From positions 446,862,837 through 446,926,836 of the forward strand of contig NC_053392.1 in assembly GCF_905171765.1 (NCBI RefSeq): a DNA stretch of 64,000 nt, written 5' to 3'. Numbering within the stretch: position 1 is the first letter of the stretch; the number at the start of each line of letters is the position of its first letter. Shown here piece after piece: positions 1 to 8,139 of this stretch. Both the position numbers and the translations under genes were made by a program. The stretch is from Bufo bufo (Eukaryota > Chordata > Amphibia > Anura > Bufonidae). The notes beneath the pieces were generated by a model. The model had not been told where the DNA came from, ran no database searches, and worked only from the letters and a program-made list of their open reading frames with translations.

Positions 1-920
1 CACAGGTGTGAGCGCATCTGCATGCACAGTGAGGCGAAGACTTTTTGAAGATAGCCTGGTGTCAAGAAGGGCAGCAAATAAGCCACTTCTCTCCAAAAAA
101 AACATCAGGGACAGATTGATCTTCTGCAGAAAGTATGGTGAATGGACTGCTGAGGACTGGGGCAAAATCATATTCTCCGATGAAGCGTCTTTCGGATTGT
201 TTGGGGCATCTGGAAAAAGGCTTGTCCAGAGAAGAAAAGGTGAGCGCTACCATCAGTCCTGTGTCATGCCAACAGTAAAGCATCCTGAGACCATTCATGT
301 GTGGGGTTGCTTCTCATCCAAGGGAGTGGGCTCACTCACAGTTTTGCCCAAAAACACAGCCATGAATAAAGAATGGTACCAAAACACCCTCCAACAGCAA
401 CTTCTTCCAACAATCCAACAACAGTTTGGTGAAGAACAATGCATTTTCCAGCACGATGGAGCACCGTGCCATAAGGCAAAAGTGATAACTAAGTGGCTCG
501 GGGACCAAAACATTGACATTTTGGGTCCATGGCCTGGAAACTCCCCAGATCTTAATCCCATTGAGAACTTGTGGTCAATCCTCAAGAGGCGGGTGGACAA
601 ACAAAAACCCACTAATTCTGACAAACTCCAAGAAGTGATTATGAAAGAATGGGTTGCTATCAGTCAGGAATTGGCCCAGAAGTTGATTGAGAGCATGCCC
701 AGTCGAATTGCAGAGGTCCTGAAAAAGAAGGGCCAACACTTCAAATACTTACTCTTTGCATACATGTCATGTAATTGTCGATAAAAGCCTTTGAAACATA
801 TGAAGTGCGTGTAATTATATTTCACTACATCACAGAAACAACTGAAACAAAGATCTAAAAGCAGTTTAGCAGCAAAAACTAATATTTGTGTCATTCTCAA
901 AACTTTTGGCCACGACTGTA
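1..920 (+). mobile_element. Tc1-like DNA transposon, right part only
   Basis: The window opens inside this element. It ends at a Tc1-type terminal inverted repeat (about 870-920) closing in CACGACTGTA, where the last TA is the expected target dinucleotide. The transposase lies on the plus strand and about 85 bp separates its stop from the terminal repeat region. The left end is outside the window. Family assignment rests on the transposase and the terminal sequence. Confidence 0.9.
2..784 (+). CDS. Tc1-like transposase (DD35E), 5' end outside window
   Basis: This encodes the catalytic part of a cut-and-paste DNA transposase that would bind the element ends and insert at TA dinucleotides in the nucleus. 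The frame is already open at the window edge, so the true start and most of the DNA-binding domain lie upstream. The DDE triad is visible: SDEA for the first aspartate, QHDGAP for the second, and NSPDLNPIENLW carrying the glutamate. I count 35 residues between the second D and the E, so it is a DD35E type rather than the usual DD34E. The visible reading frame has no internal stop, so this copy could be fairly young. The stop is TAA at the end of the range. A full-length family member would be about 340 residues; about 260 are seen here. Confidence 0.88.
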   Translation, partial: TGVSASACTVRRRLFEDSLVSRRAANKPLLSKKNIRDRLIFCRKYGEWTAEDWGKIIFSDEASFGLFGASGKRLVQRRKGERYHQSCVMPTVKHPETIHVWGCFSSKGVGSLTVLPKNTAMNKEWYQNTLQQQLLPTIQQQFGEEQCIFQHDGAPCHKAKVITKWLGDQNIDILGPWPGNSPDLNPIENLWSILKRRVDKQKPTNSDKLQEVIMKEWVAISQELAQKLIESMPSRIAEVLKKKGQHFKYLLFAYMSCNCR

Positions 921-931
921 GAGGGTGTCTG

Positions 932-1380
932 CAGTGACTTATGACATCTGTGCAATACCTTCTGTGTGTCAGGGGCAGAGATAGGAAGAATATTAGTGAA
1001 CATTTTTTTTCCCCCATAATCTATTCACATTTTTGCTGTAAACTGTGTCATCCGTGAGTTGTCAGATCTGCACTGAAATATCTTGTGTGGTTGTCAAGGC
1101 CAGATATAGGGAAAAAATTTGAATGCAGAAAACACAATTTCCCCCCCCCCCCCCATAATCTATCCACATTTTTGCTGTCAACTGTGAAATCCGTGAATTG
1201 TGTGATCTGCGCTTCAATACCTTGTGTGGTTGTCAGGGCCAGATATAGGGAAAAAAATTTGAATACAGAAAACACTATTTTTTTCCCCATAATCTATCCA
1301 CATTTTTGCTGTCAACGGTGCAATCAGTAAACTGCGCTTCAATATATTTTGTGGTTGTCAGGGCCAGATATAGTGAAACA
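932..1380. repeat. Tandem repeat, period about 135-140 bp, about 3.5 copies
   Basis: Successive units share CCCATAATCTATCCACATTT and later GGTTGTCAGGGCCAGATATA, at about 1015, 1152 and 1287, with a partial diverged unit at 932-1010. Homopolymer C and T runs at unit junctions vary in length. Short frames across it are by-products of the repeat, not genes. Confidence 0.8.
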
Positions 1381-1395
1381 TATATATATAAACTA

Positions 1396-2611
1396 CAGGG
1401 TGGGCCATTTATATGGATACACCTTAATAAAATGGGAATGGTTGGTGATATTAACTTCCTATTTGTGTCACATTAGTATATGTGAGGGGGAAACTTTTCA
1501 AGATGGGTGGTGACCATGGTGGCCATTTTGAAGTCGGCCATTTTGAATCCAACTTTTGTTTTTTCAATAGGAAGAGGGTCATGTGACACATCAAACTTAT
1601 TGGGAATTTCACAAGAAAAACAATGGTGTGCTTGGTTTTAACGTAACTTTATTCTTTCATGAGTTATTTACAAGTTTCTGACCACTTATAAAATGTGCTC
1701 AATGTGCTGCCCATTGTGTTGGATTGTCAATGCAACCCTCTTCTCCCACTCTTCACTCACTGATAGCAACACCGCAGGAGAAATGCTAGCACAGGCTTCC
1801 AGTATCCGTAGTTTTAGGTGCTGCACATCTCGTATCTTCACAGCATAGACAATTGCCTTCAGATGACCCCAAAGATAAAAGTCTAATGGGGTCAGATCGG
1901 GAGACCTTGGGGGCCATTCAACTGGCCCACGACGACCAATCCACTTTCCAGGAAACTGTTCATCTAGGAATGCTCGGACCTGACACCCATAATGTGGTCG
2001 TGAACCATCTTGCTGGAAAAACTCAGGGAATGTGCCAGCTAGATGAAAAGTTTCCTGGAAAGTGGATTGGTTGTCGTGGGCCAGTTGAATGGCCCCCAAG
2101 GTCTCCCGATCTGACCCCCTTAGACTTTTATCTTTGGGGTCATCTGAAGGCAATTGTCTATGCTGTGAAGATACGAGATGTGCAGCACCTGAAACTACGG
2201 ATACTGGAAGCCTGTGCTAGCATTTCTCCTGCGGTGTTGCTATCAGTGTGTGAAGAGTGGGAGAAGAGGGTTGCATTGACAATCCAACACAATGGGCAGC
2301 ACATTGAACACATTTTATAAGTGGTGAGAAACTTGTAAATAACTCATGAAAGAATAAAGTTACGTTAAAACCAAGCACACTATTGTTTTTCTTGTGAAAT
2401 TCCCAATAAGTTTGATGTGTCACATGACCTTCTTCCTATTGAAAAAACAAAAGTTGGATTCAAAATGGCCAACTTCAAAATGGCCGCCATGGTCACCACC
2501 CATCTTGAAAAGTTTCCCCCCTCACATATACTAATGTGCCACAAACAGGAAGTTAATATCACCAACCATTCCCATGTTATTAAGGTGTATCCATATAAAT
2601 GGCCCACTCTG
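1396..2611. mobile_element. Palindromic mariner-type derivative (two inverted 3' ends)
   Basis: Both termini read CAGGGTGGGCCATTTATATG inward (the right one with one mismatch) and are flanked by TA. Unlike the full element at 34556-36211, the two arms (about 1396-1967 and 2041-2611) are inverted copies of the same end of the element, each carrying the C-terminal third of the DD41D transposase. A loop of about 70 bp separates them. The N-terminal half of the gene is absent, so it could move only with transposase supplied in trans. Confidence 0.88.
1686..2320. pseudogene. Two convergent copies of mariner transposase C-terminus
   Basis: Reading the minus strand of the left arm and the plus strand of the right arm gives the same protein end: WPPRSPDLTPLDFYLWG followed by the tail ending QHNGQHIEHIL. 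The left arm also holds a QDG motif like that of the second catalytic aspartate. Each frame runs through the loop into antisense sequence of the other arm, so the open frames of about 155 codons are chimeric and not functional. No first catalytic aspartate or DNA-binding domain is present. Confidence 0.85.
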
Positions 2612-2613
2612 TA

Positions 2614-3040
2614 CATCAGAAAACAGTGTCTGTACCGCAGATTCCAATAATCTGGGCCTAAAATAGTGTCCATATTCTGTGTGTTTCTGTAACATATACT
2701 GTCCTGCATCAGAAAACTGTATCTTTAGGGCAAAATCCAAATATATGGGCCTAATCTAGTGTCCATATTCTGTGTGTTTCTGTGACATATACTGTCCTGC
2801 ATCAGAAAACTGTATATTTAGGGCAAAATCCAAATATCTGGGCCTAATCTAGTGTCCATATTCTGTGTGTTTCTGTGACATATAGTGTCCTGCATCAGAA
2901 AACAGTGTCTTTAGAGCAAAATCCAAATATTTGGGCCTAATCTAGTGTCCATATTCTGTGTGTTTCTGTGACATATACTGTCCTGCATCAGAAAACAGTG
3001 TCTTTAGGGCAAAATCCAAATATCTGGGCCTAATCTAGTC
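2614..3040. repeat. 93-bp tandem repeat, about 4.6 copies
   Basis: Units starting CATCAGAAAAC occur at 2614, 2707, 2800, 2893 and 2986, an exact 93-bp spacing. All share GTGTCCATATTCTGTGTGTT. The array abuts the right end of the palindromic mariner derivative. No coding potential is seen. Confidence 0.92.
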
Positions 3041-3275
3041 ACTCAGAGCTGCTCAGAAATAGGGGCGCCGGCCGCAGGGCACAGGGAGATAAGCGCTTCC
3101 ATTGTGGAAGCACTCATCTCCATAGTCATCTGTATCGCCGTCCTCAGGACAGCGATCCAGATGCCTGTGCTGTGGCAGGGCAGGGAGAGGCGTGTCCCTT
3201 CCCCTTCCTCTGATAGGCTGCAGGCACTAGACCGGCAGAGGCCTGCATCGCATCACTGACATGGAGGTGAATATA
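3041..3275. repeat. Left part of the repeat split by the Tc1 element
   Basis: Moderately GC-rich non-coding sequence. Its last 30 bases (GCATCGCATCACTGACATGG and following) recur almost unchanged at 31087, where they are followed directly by the sequence found here only after the Tc1 insertion (12828 onward). So 3041-3275 and 12828 onward are the two halves of one interrupted repeat. Confidence 0.7.
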
Positions 3276-3494
3276 CAGTTGCAAGAAAAAGTATGTGAAC
3301 CCTTTGGAATGATATGGATTTCTGCACAAATTGGTCATAAAATGTGATCTGATCTTCATCTAAGTCACAACAATAGACAATCACAGTCTGCTTAAACTAA
3401 TAACACACAAAGAATTAAATGTTGCCATGTTTTTATTGAACACACCATGTAAACATTCACAGTGCAGGTGGAAAAAGTATGTGAACCCTTGGAT

Positions 3495-4449
3495 TTAATA
3501 ACTGTTTGAACCTCCTTTGGCAGCAAAAACTTCAACCAAACGTTTCCTGTAGTTGCAGATCAGACGTGCACAACGGTTAGGAGTAATTCTTGACCATTCC
3601 TCTTTACAGAACTGTTTCAGTTCAGCAATATTCTTGGGATGTCTGGTGTGAATCGCTTTCTTGAGGTCATGCCACAGTATCTCAATCGGGTTGAGGTCAG
3701 GACTCTGACTGAGCCACTCCAGAAGGTGTATTTTCTTCTGTTTAAGCCATTCTGTTGTTGATTTACTTCTATGCTTTGGGTCGTTGTCTTGTTGCAACAC
3801 CCATCTTCTGTTGAGCTTCAGCTGGTGGACAGATGGCCTTAAGTTCTCCTGCAAAATGTCTTGATAAACTTGGTATTTCATTTTTCCTTTAATGATAGCA
3901 ATCTGTCCAGGCCCTGACGCAGCAAAGCAGCCCCAAACCATGATGCTCCCACCACCATACTTCACAGTTGGGATGAGGTTTTGATGTTGGTGTGCTGTGC
4001 CTCTTTTTCTCCACACATAGTGTTGTGTGTTTCTTCCAAACAACTCAACTTTGGCTTCATCTGTCCACAGAATATTTTGCCAGTACTGCTGTGTAACCTT
4101 CAGGTGCTCTTGTGCAAACTGTAAACGTGCAGCAATGATTTTTTTGGACAGCAGTGGCTTCCTCTGTGGTATCCTCCCATGAAATCCATTCTTGTTTAGT
4201 GTTTTACGTATCATAGATTCACTAACAGGGATGTTAGCATATGCCAGAGACTTTTGTAAGTCTTTAGCTGACACTCTAGGATTCTTCTTCACCTCATTGA
4301 GCAGTCTGCGCTGTGCTCATGCAGTCATCTTTACAGGATGACCACTCCTAGGCAGAGTAGCAGCAATGCTGAACTTTCTCCATTTATTTGTCATACTGTG
4401 GACTGATTCTTAATCGTAGGTCTTCTGAGAGCTCTTTTGTGCGAGGCAT
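3495..4449 (-). pseudogene. Tc1-like transposase (DD34E), broken
   Basis: The catalytic domain is well kept: LWTDEAK for the first aspartate, QQDNDPKH for the second, and QSPDLNPIEILW with the glutamate, spaced DD34E. The C-terminus ends in GGSNSY then a stop. The presumed start (complement of CAT at 4447-4449, reading MPRTKELSEDLRLR) is followed within 21 codons by a stop. The helix-turn-helix region appears to have lost a few dozen bases, and further stops precede the open frame of 265 codons at 3495-4292. The gene is therefore dead in its DNA-binding half. It is transcribed opposite to the gypsy element inserted in the same transposon. Confidence 0.9.
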
Positions 4450-4683
4450 TATTCACATCAGGCAATGCTTCTTGTGAAAAGCAAATCCAGAACTGGTGTG
4501 TGTTTTTTATAGGGCAGGGCAGCTGTAACCAACACCTCCAATCTCATCTCATTGATTGGACTCCAGTTGGCTGAAACCTCACTCCAATTAGCTCTTGGAG
4601 ATGTCATTAGTCTAGGGGTTCACATACTTTTTCCACCTGCACTGTGAATGTTTACATGGTGCGTTAAATGAAAACATGGTAAC

Positions 4684-5182
4684 TGTCATGCCACACTCTG
4701 ACGATGTGCGGAGGTCGGCCAGGATTGCAGCACGAGTTTAGTGTTTGTTTTGGAGTCGTGCTGGATCCGCCCCTCATCAGGTGCACTGGGTGGAGTCATT
4801 AGTTTAAATAGCTCCTCCGCCCAGTGCCCTGAGCGGATTATATTCATCATTGTGATCTTGGAAGCTAGGAAGGAAGGTTGGCTGTCTGCTCCAGCTCAGG
4901 AAGATAAGTGTTGTTTCTAGTTGGTTCTTTTGTGTTATCTTTCCCATCCAGGTTCTGTGCGAGTAGACTGCTCCTATTTCCCACTTCACCATCTCAGGGA
5001 ATTCAGGGTTTTGTCAGCCCAGGCACGGGGACATCTCAGATCTACCTTCAAGATCTGTAGATGGGCTGAGCAGTGCAGAGAAAGAGGTCAGGGATTAGCT
5101 AGGAGGTGACCCTTTCCCTGTCTCTCGCCCAGAGCCTGGTTGGTTCATTATCTGTTATACTGAGTGCACGCCCACCATGACA
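4684..5182 (+). repeat. 5' LTR of chromovirus I
   Basis: It starts TGTCATGCCACACTCTGACG and ends CGCCCACCATGACA. A TATA-like TTTAAATA sits at 4803-4810, a plausible U3 promoter element. The sequence directly downstream (TTATAGTCCGCC) lies where the primer binding site should be; I could not assign it to a tRNA. The gag frame opens about 40 bp later. Confidence 0.95.
4803..4810 (+). promoter_or_regulatory. TATA-like box of chromovirus I LTR
   Basis: TTTAAATA lies 120 bp into the 5' LTR, before a GC-rich stretch. The LTR of the second chromovirus has a similar TTTAAAT at a comparable place. In the 3' LTR of this copy the same box is the exact insertion point of the TTAA element. The role is inferred from position and composition only. 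Confidence 0.4.
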
Positions 5183-5221
5183 TTATAGTCCGCCATACTG
5201 TGACTGCCATCACTCAGCGCT

Positions 5222-6130
5222 TTGGTGATGGCGTCAATTGATGCACTGGTTGACCGCATGCAGGGTTTATCCCTAGAGGTTGCGGATCTGCGTGGTACGG
5301 TCACACAGTGTCAGAGGTTTCTGGCATCAGGTACAGGTCAAATTGGTGGGGAGCCTAAAGTCGCTCTTCCCGACAGATTGACAGGGAGTACGGATGATTT
5401 TTTTCCGCTTTAAAAAGTCATGCAAATTGTACTTTCGATTGCGTCCATTTTCGTCAGGTAATGAGGATCAGAGGGTTGGTATCATCATGTCTCTGCTTAA
5501 AGAGGACGCTCAATCCTGGGCTTTTTCTCTGCCGCCCGGTTCTCTGGCTCTCCGGTCAGTGGAGGAATTTTTCCAAGCCCTGGGATTAATTTACGATGAC
5601 CCAGATCGGGTCTCGATGGCAGAATCGAAATTGCGTAACTTACTGCAGGGTGAACATACTGCAGAGGTTTACTGTACAGAGTTTAGGAGGTGGGCTACTG
5701 AGTCGGGGTGGAACGACCCCGCGTTGCGTAGTCAGTTTTGTCAGGGGTTATCTGAAAGGTTGAAGGATGCCCTGGCTTTTCATGAGTATCCGGATACTTT
5801 AGAGAATGCAATGTCTTTGGCTATACGGTTGGATAGACGTATCCGAGAGAGGGGTAAGGGTCCCTCCGTGCAGGGGATCCCTCCTGCGTGTGGTTTTGTT
5901 TCTTCTTCTGCCCAGGGTGATATTGCTTATAACTCTGGAGTAGCGGAGGAACCCATGCAATTGGGTCAGATTTCTTGCGATTCTGATATTAGAGACTTTA
6001 GGTAATTGCACAAACTATGTTACTTTTGTGGAAAGAGGGGTCATTTTATTTTTTCTTGTCCTCATGTTAAATCACAGGTGGAAGAGAAAAAGAAAAAAAG
6101 AAAAAAAAAAACTCCCTCACACTTGGTAGT
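5222..6130 (+). pseudogene. Chromovirus I gag (capsid and zinc knuckle), frameshifted
   Basis: Gag would form the intracellular particle that packages element RNA. The N-terminus (GLSLEVADLRG) matches the gag start of the second chromovirus at 63264. A frameshift near 5397-5405 moves the capsid part into another frame (5394-6005), which keeps EEFFQALGLIYDDPDR and EVYCTEFRRWATESGWNDPA. A TAA at about 6003 then interrupts the frame just before the nucleocapsid knuckle CYFCGKRGHFIFSC, a perfect C-X2-C-X4-H-X4-C. A lysine-rich run of AAG/AAA codons follows. With at least one shift and one stop this gag is inactive. No clean initiating ATG was seen; the first frame uses GTG/ATG codons near 5222-5230. 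Confidence 0.88.
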
Positions 6131-6807
6131 ATGATTGGTGTGGTGGAGCAGACAGGTATGCAAGCTCCCTGCAGTTCCCGTTTTCTCCTTTCAGCTATGG
6201 TGGCGCTAGAGTCAAAAATGTGTTTGTTGAGGTATTCCTTGATTGTGGTGCTGGGGTAAACCTAATTGACTTTCTTTTTCTTCAAGGCCTGGGACTAAGT
6301 ACTTGCACGTTAGAGAACGAGGTTCGTGTTTTTGCAATTGATTCTTCCCCTCTTTCTCAAAGGAGTCTTACTCACATTGTTCATGGTATTCATTTAAGGG
6401 TGGGTGATTCACATGCTGAGATTATTTCTTGTTTTGTCATGAAGGATTTGCCAGCTCCTATAGTTTTGGGGTTGCCATGGTTGACTAGACATAACCCAAT
6501 TATAGACTGGCAAGCGAGACAAATCATTGGTTGGAGCGAGTTTTGTTCAGATAATTGTCTTGTCACATCTATTTCTGAAGTGTCCATTACGGCTTTACCT
6601 CCGTATCTCTCGGATTTTACGGATGTCTTTTCGGAGGGTGGGGCTCAGGAATTGCCCCCTCATGGGGACTATGATTGTCCAGTTAATCTCATTCCTGGCG
6701 CTAAGTTGCCAAAGTCTCGGCTTTACAACCTCTCTCAACCCGAAAGAGAGGTCATGCGAAAGTATGTCGCCGAGAGTTTGGCAAAGGGTCATATTAGACC
6801 TACTTGA
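6131..6807 (+). pseudogene. Chromovirus I protease and N-terminal reverse transcriptase
   Basis: This covers the aspartic protease and the linker into reverse transcriptase of a gag-pol polyprotein. The protease core reads VFLDCGAGVNLID, with D-C-G where the sister copy has D-S-G, followed by the flap-like FAIDSSPLSQRSL and then VLGLPWLTRHNP. The RT lead-in (LSDFTDVFSEGGAQELPPH, then LYNLSQPEREVMRKYV) is present, but the frame stops at GHIRPT, where the sister copy continues into the RT fingers. A further frame break lies near 6215, before the protease. All catalytic RT motifs are missing. Confidence 0.88.
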
Positions 6808-7616
6808 GGTGCTTTGTGGCTGAGAATCAGGAGGACTGGTCCTCATTCTTGTCTTTAGCAGAATTTGCGTTGAATAACCGTAGACAGGAGTCCACGGGTA
6901 AGTCGCCATTTTTTGGCGCATACGGTTTCCATCCCCAGTTTGGTACCTTCTCTGGGTCTGGTTCCTCTGGGATGCCAGAGGAGGAGAGATTCTCTTCTGC
7001 CTTATCCTCTATCTGGCGGAGGATTCAAGGGAATTTGGAGAGGATGGGTGAGATGTATAAACGAATGGCTGACAAGAGACGTATGACTGGTCCGGACCTG
7101 TGTGTGGGTGATCTGGTGTGGTTGTCCACTAAAAATATCAAATTGAGAGTCCCATCTTGGAAACTGGGTCCAAGATTTATTGGTCCGTATAAAATTTCTG
7201 CGGTGATCAATCCTGTGGCGTTTCGGCTGGATCTTCCGCAGACTTGGAGGATCCATGATGTGTTCCACAGGTCTTTACAAAAAAAATATGTGAGACCGGT
7301 GGAACCATCGCCATTGCCTCCTCCTCCTGTTCTAGTCGAGGGAAACTTGGAGTTTAAGATCTCCAGGATTCTCGAGTCGAGAGTTCTTCGGGGTTCCCTT
7401 CAGTACCTGGTGCACTGGAGGGGATACGGTCCTGAGGAAAGGATGTGGGTTCCGGCGTCGGATGTCAACGCCAGCCGACTGGTGAGGGCTTTTCATAGGT
7501 CTCATCCGGATAAGGTTGGTCCAGGGTGTCCGGAGGTCACCCGTAGAAGGGGGGGTACTGTCATGCCACACTCTGACGATGTGCGGAGGTCGGCCAGGAT
7601 TGCAGCACGAGTTTAG
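6808..7616 (+). pseudogene. Chromovirus I integrase C-terminus with chromodomain
   Basis: Downstream of the deletion the frame resumes at [10 protein letters not shown], close to the end of the integrase core. It carries the GPY/F-type module ([10 protein letters not shown]) and a C-terminal chromodomain (about EFKISRILESRVLRGSLQYLVHWRGYGPEERMWV, with aromatic residues Y, W, Y, W). Chromodomains in this clade steer integration by reading histone marks. The integrase DDE triad is lost. The open frame passes the polypurine tract and stops 58 bp inside the 3' LTR, so the last ~19 residues are LTR-encoded. The same arrangement occurs in the second chromovirus. Confidence 0.9.
7545..7555 (+). promoter_or_regulatory. 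Polypurine tract of chromovirus I
   Basis: AGAAGGGGGGG ends three bases before the TG of the 3' LTR, the normal place for the plus-strand primer of reverse transcription. The second chromovirus has AGAGGGAGGGG at the equivalent place. Confidence 0.85.
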
Positions 7617-7682
7617 TGTTTGTTTTGGAGTCGTGCTGGATCGGCCCCTCATCAGGTGCACTGGGTGGAGTCATTAGTTTAA
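7559..7682 (+). repeat. 3' LTR of chromovirus I, first segment
   Basis: It matches the first 124 bp of the 5' LTR. It breaks at TTAA (7679-7682), which is duplicated at 12298-12301 where the LTR resumes. Confidence 0.95.
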
Positions 7683-8139
7683 CCACCTCAGCCCCCATAG
7701 CTTAAACACCCTGAAAGACCAGGCCACTTTTTACACTTCTGACCTACCCTACTTTCACCGTTTATTGCTCGGTCATGCAACTTACCACCCAAATGAATTT
7801 TACCTCCTTTTCTTCTCACTAACAGAGCTTTCATTTGGTGGTATTTCATTGCTGCTGACATTTTTACTTTTTTTGTTATTAATCGAAATTTAACGATTTT
7901 TTTGCAAAAAAATGACATTTTTCACTTTCAGTTGTAAAATTTTGCAAAAAAAACGACATCCATATATAAATTTTGCTCAAAATTTATTGTTCTACATGAC
8001 TTTGATAAAAAAAAATGTTTGGGTAAAAAAAAAATGGTTTGGGTAAAAGTTATAGCGTTTACAAACTATGGTACAAAAATGTGAATTTCCGCTTTTTGAA
8101 GCAGCTCTGACTTTCTGAGCACCTGTCATGTTTCCTGAG

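Noticed and set aside
2614..3040. Regularly spaced repeats, possible CRISPR array
   Set aside because: Units are 93-bp head-to-tail repeats without unique spacers, in eukaryotic DNA. The same holds for the 31-bp, 41-bp and 191-bp arrays.
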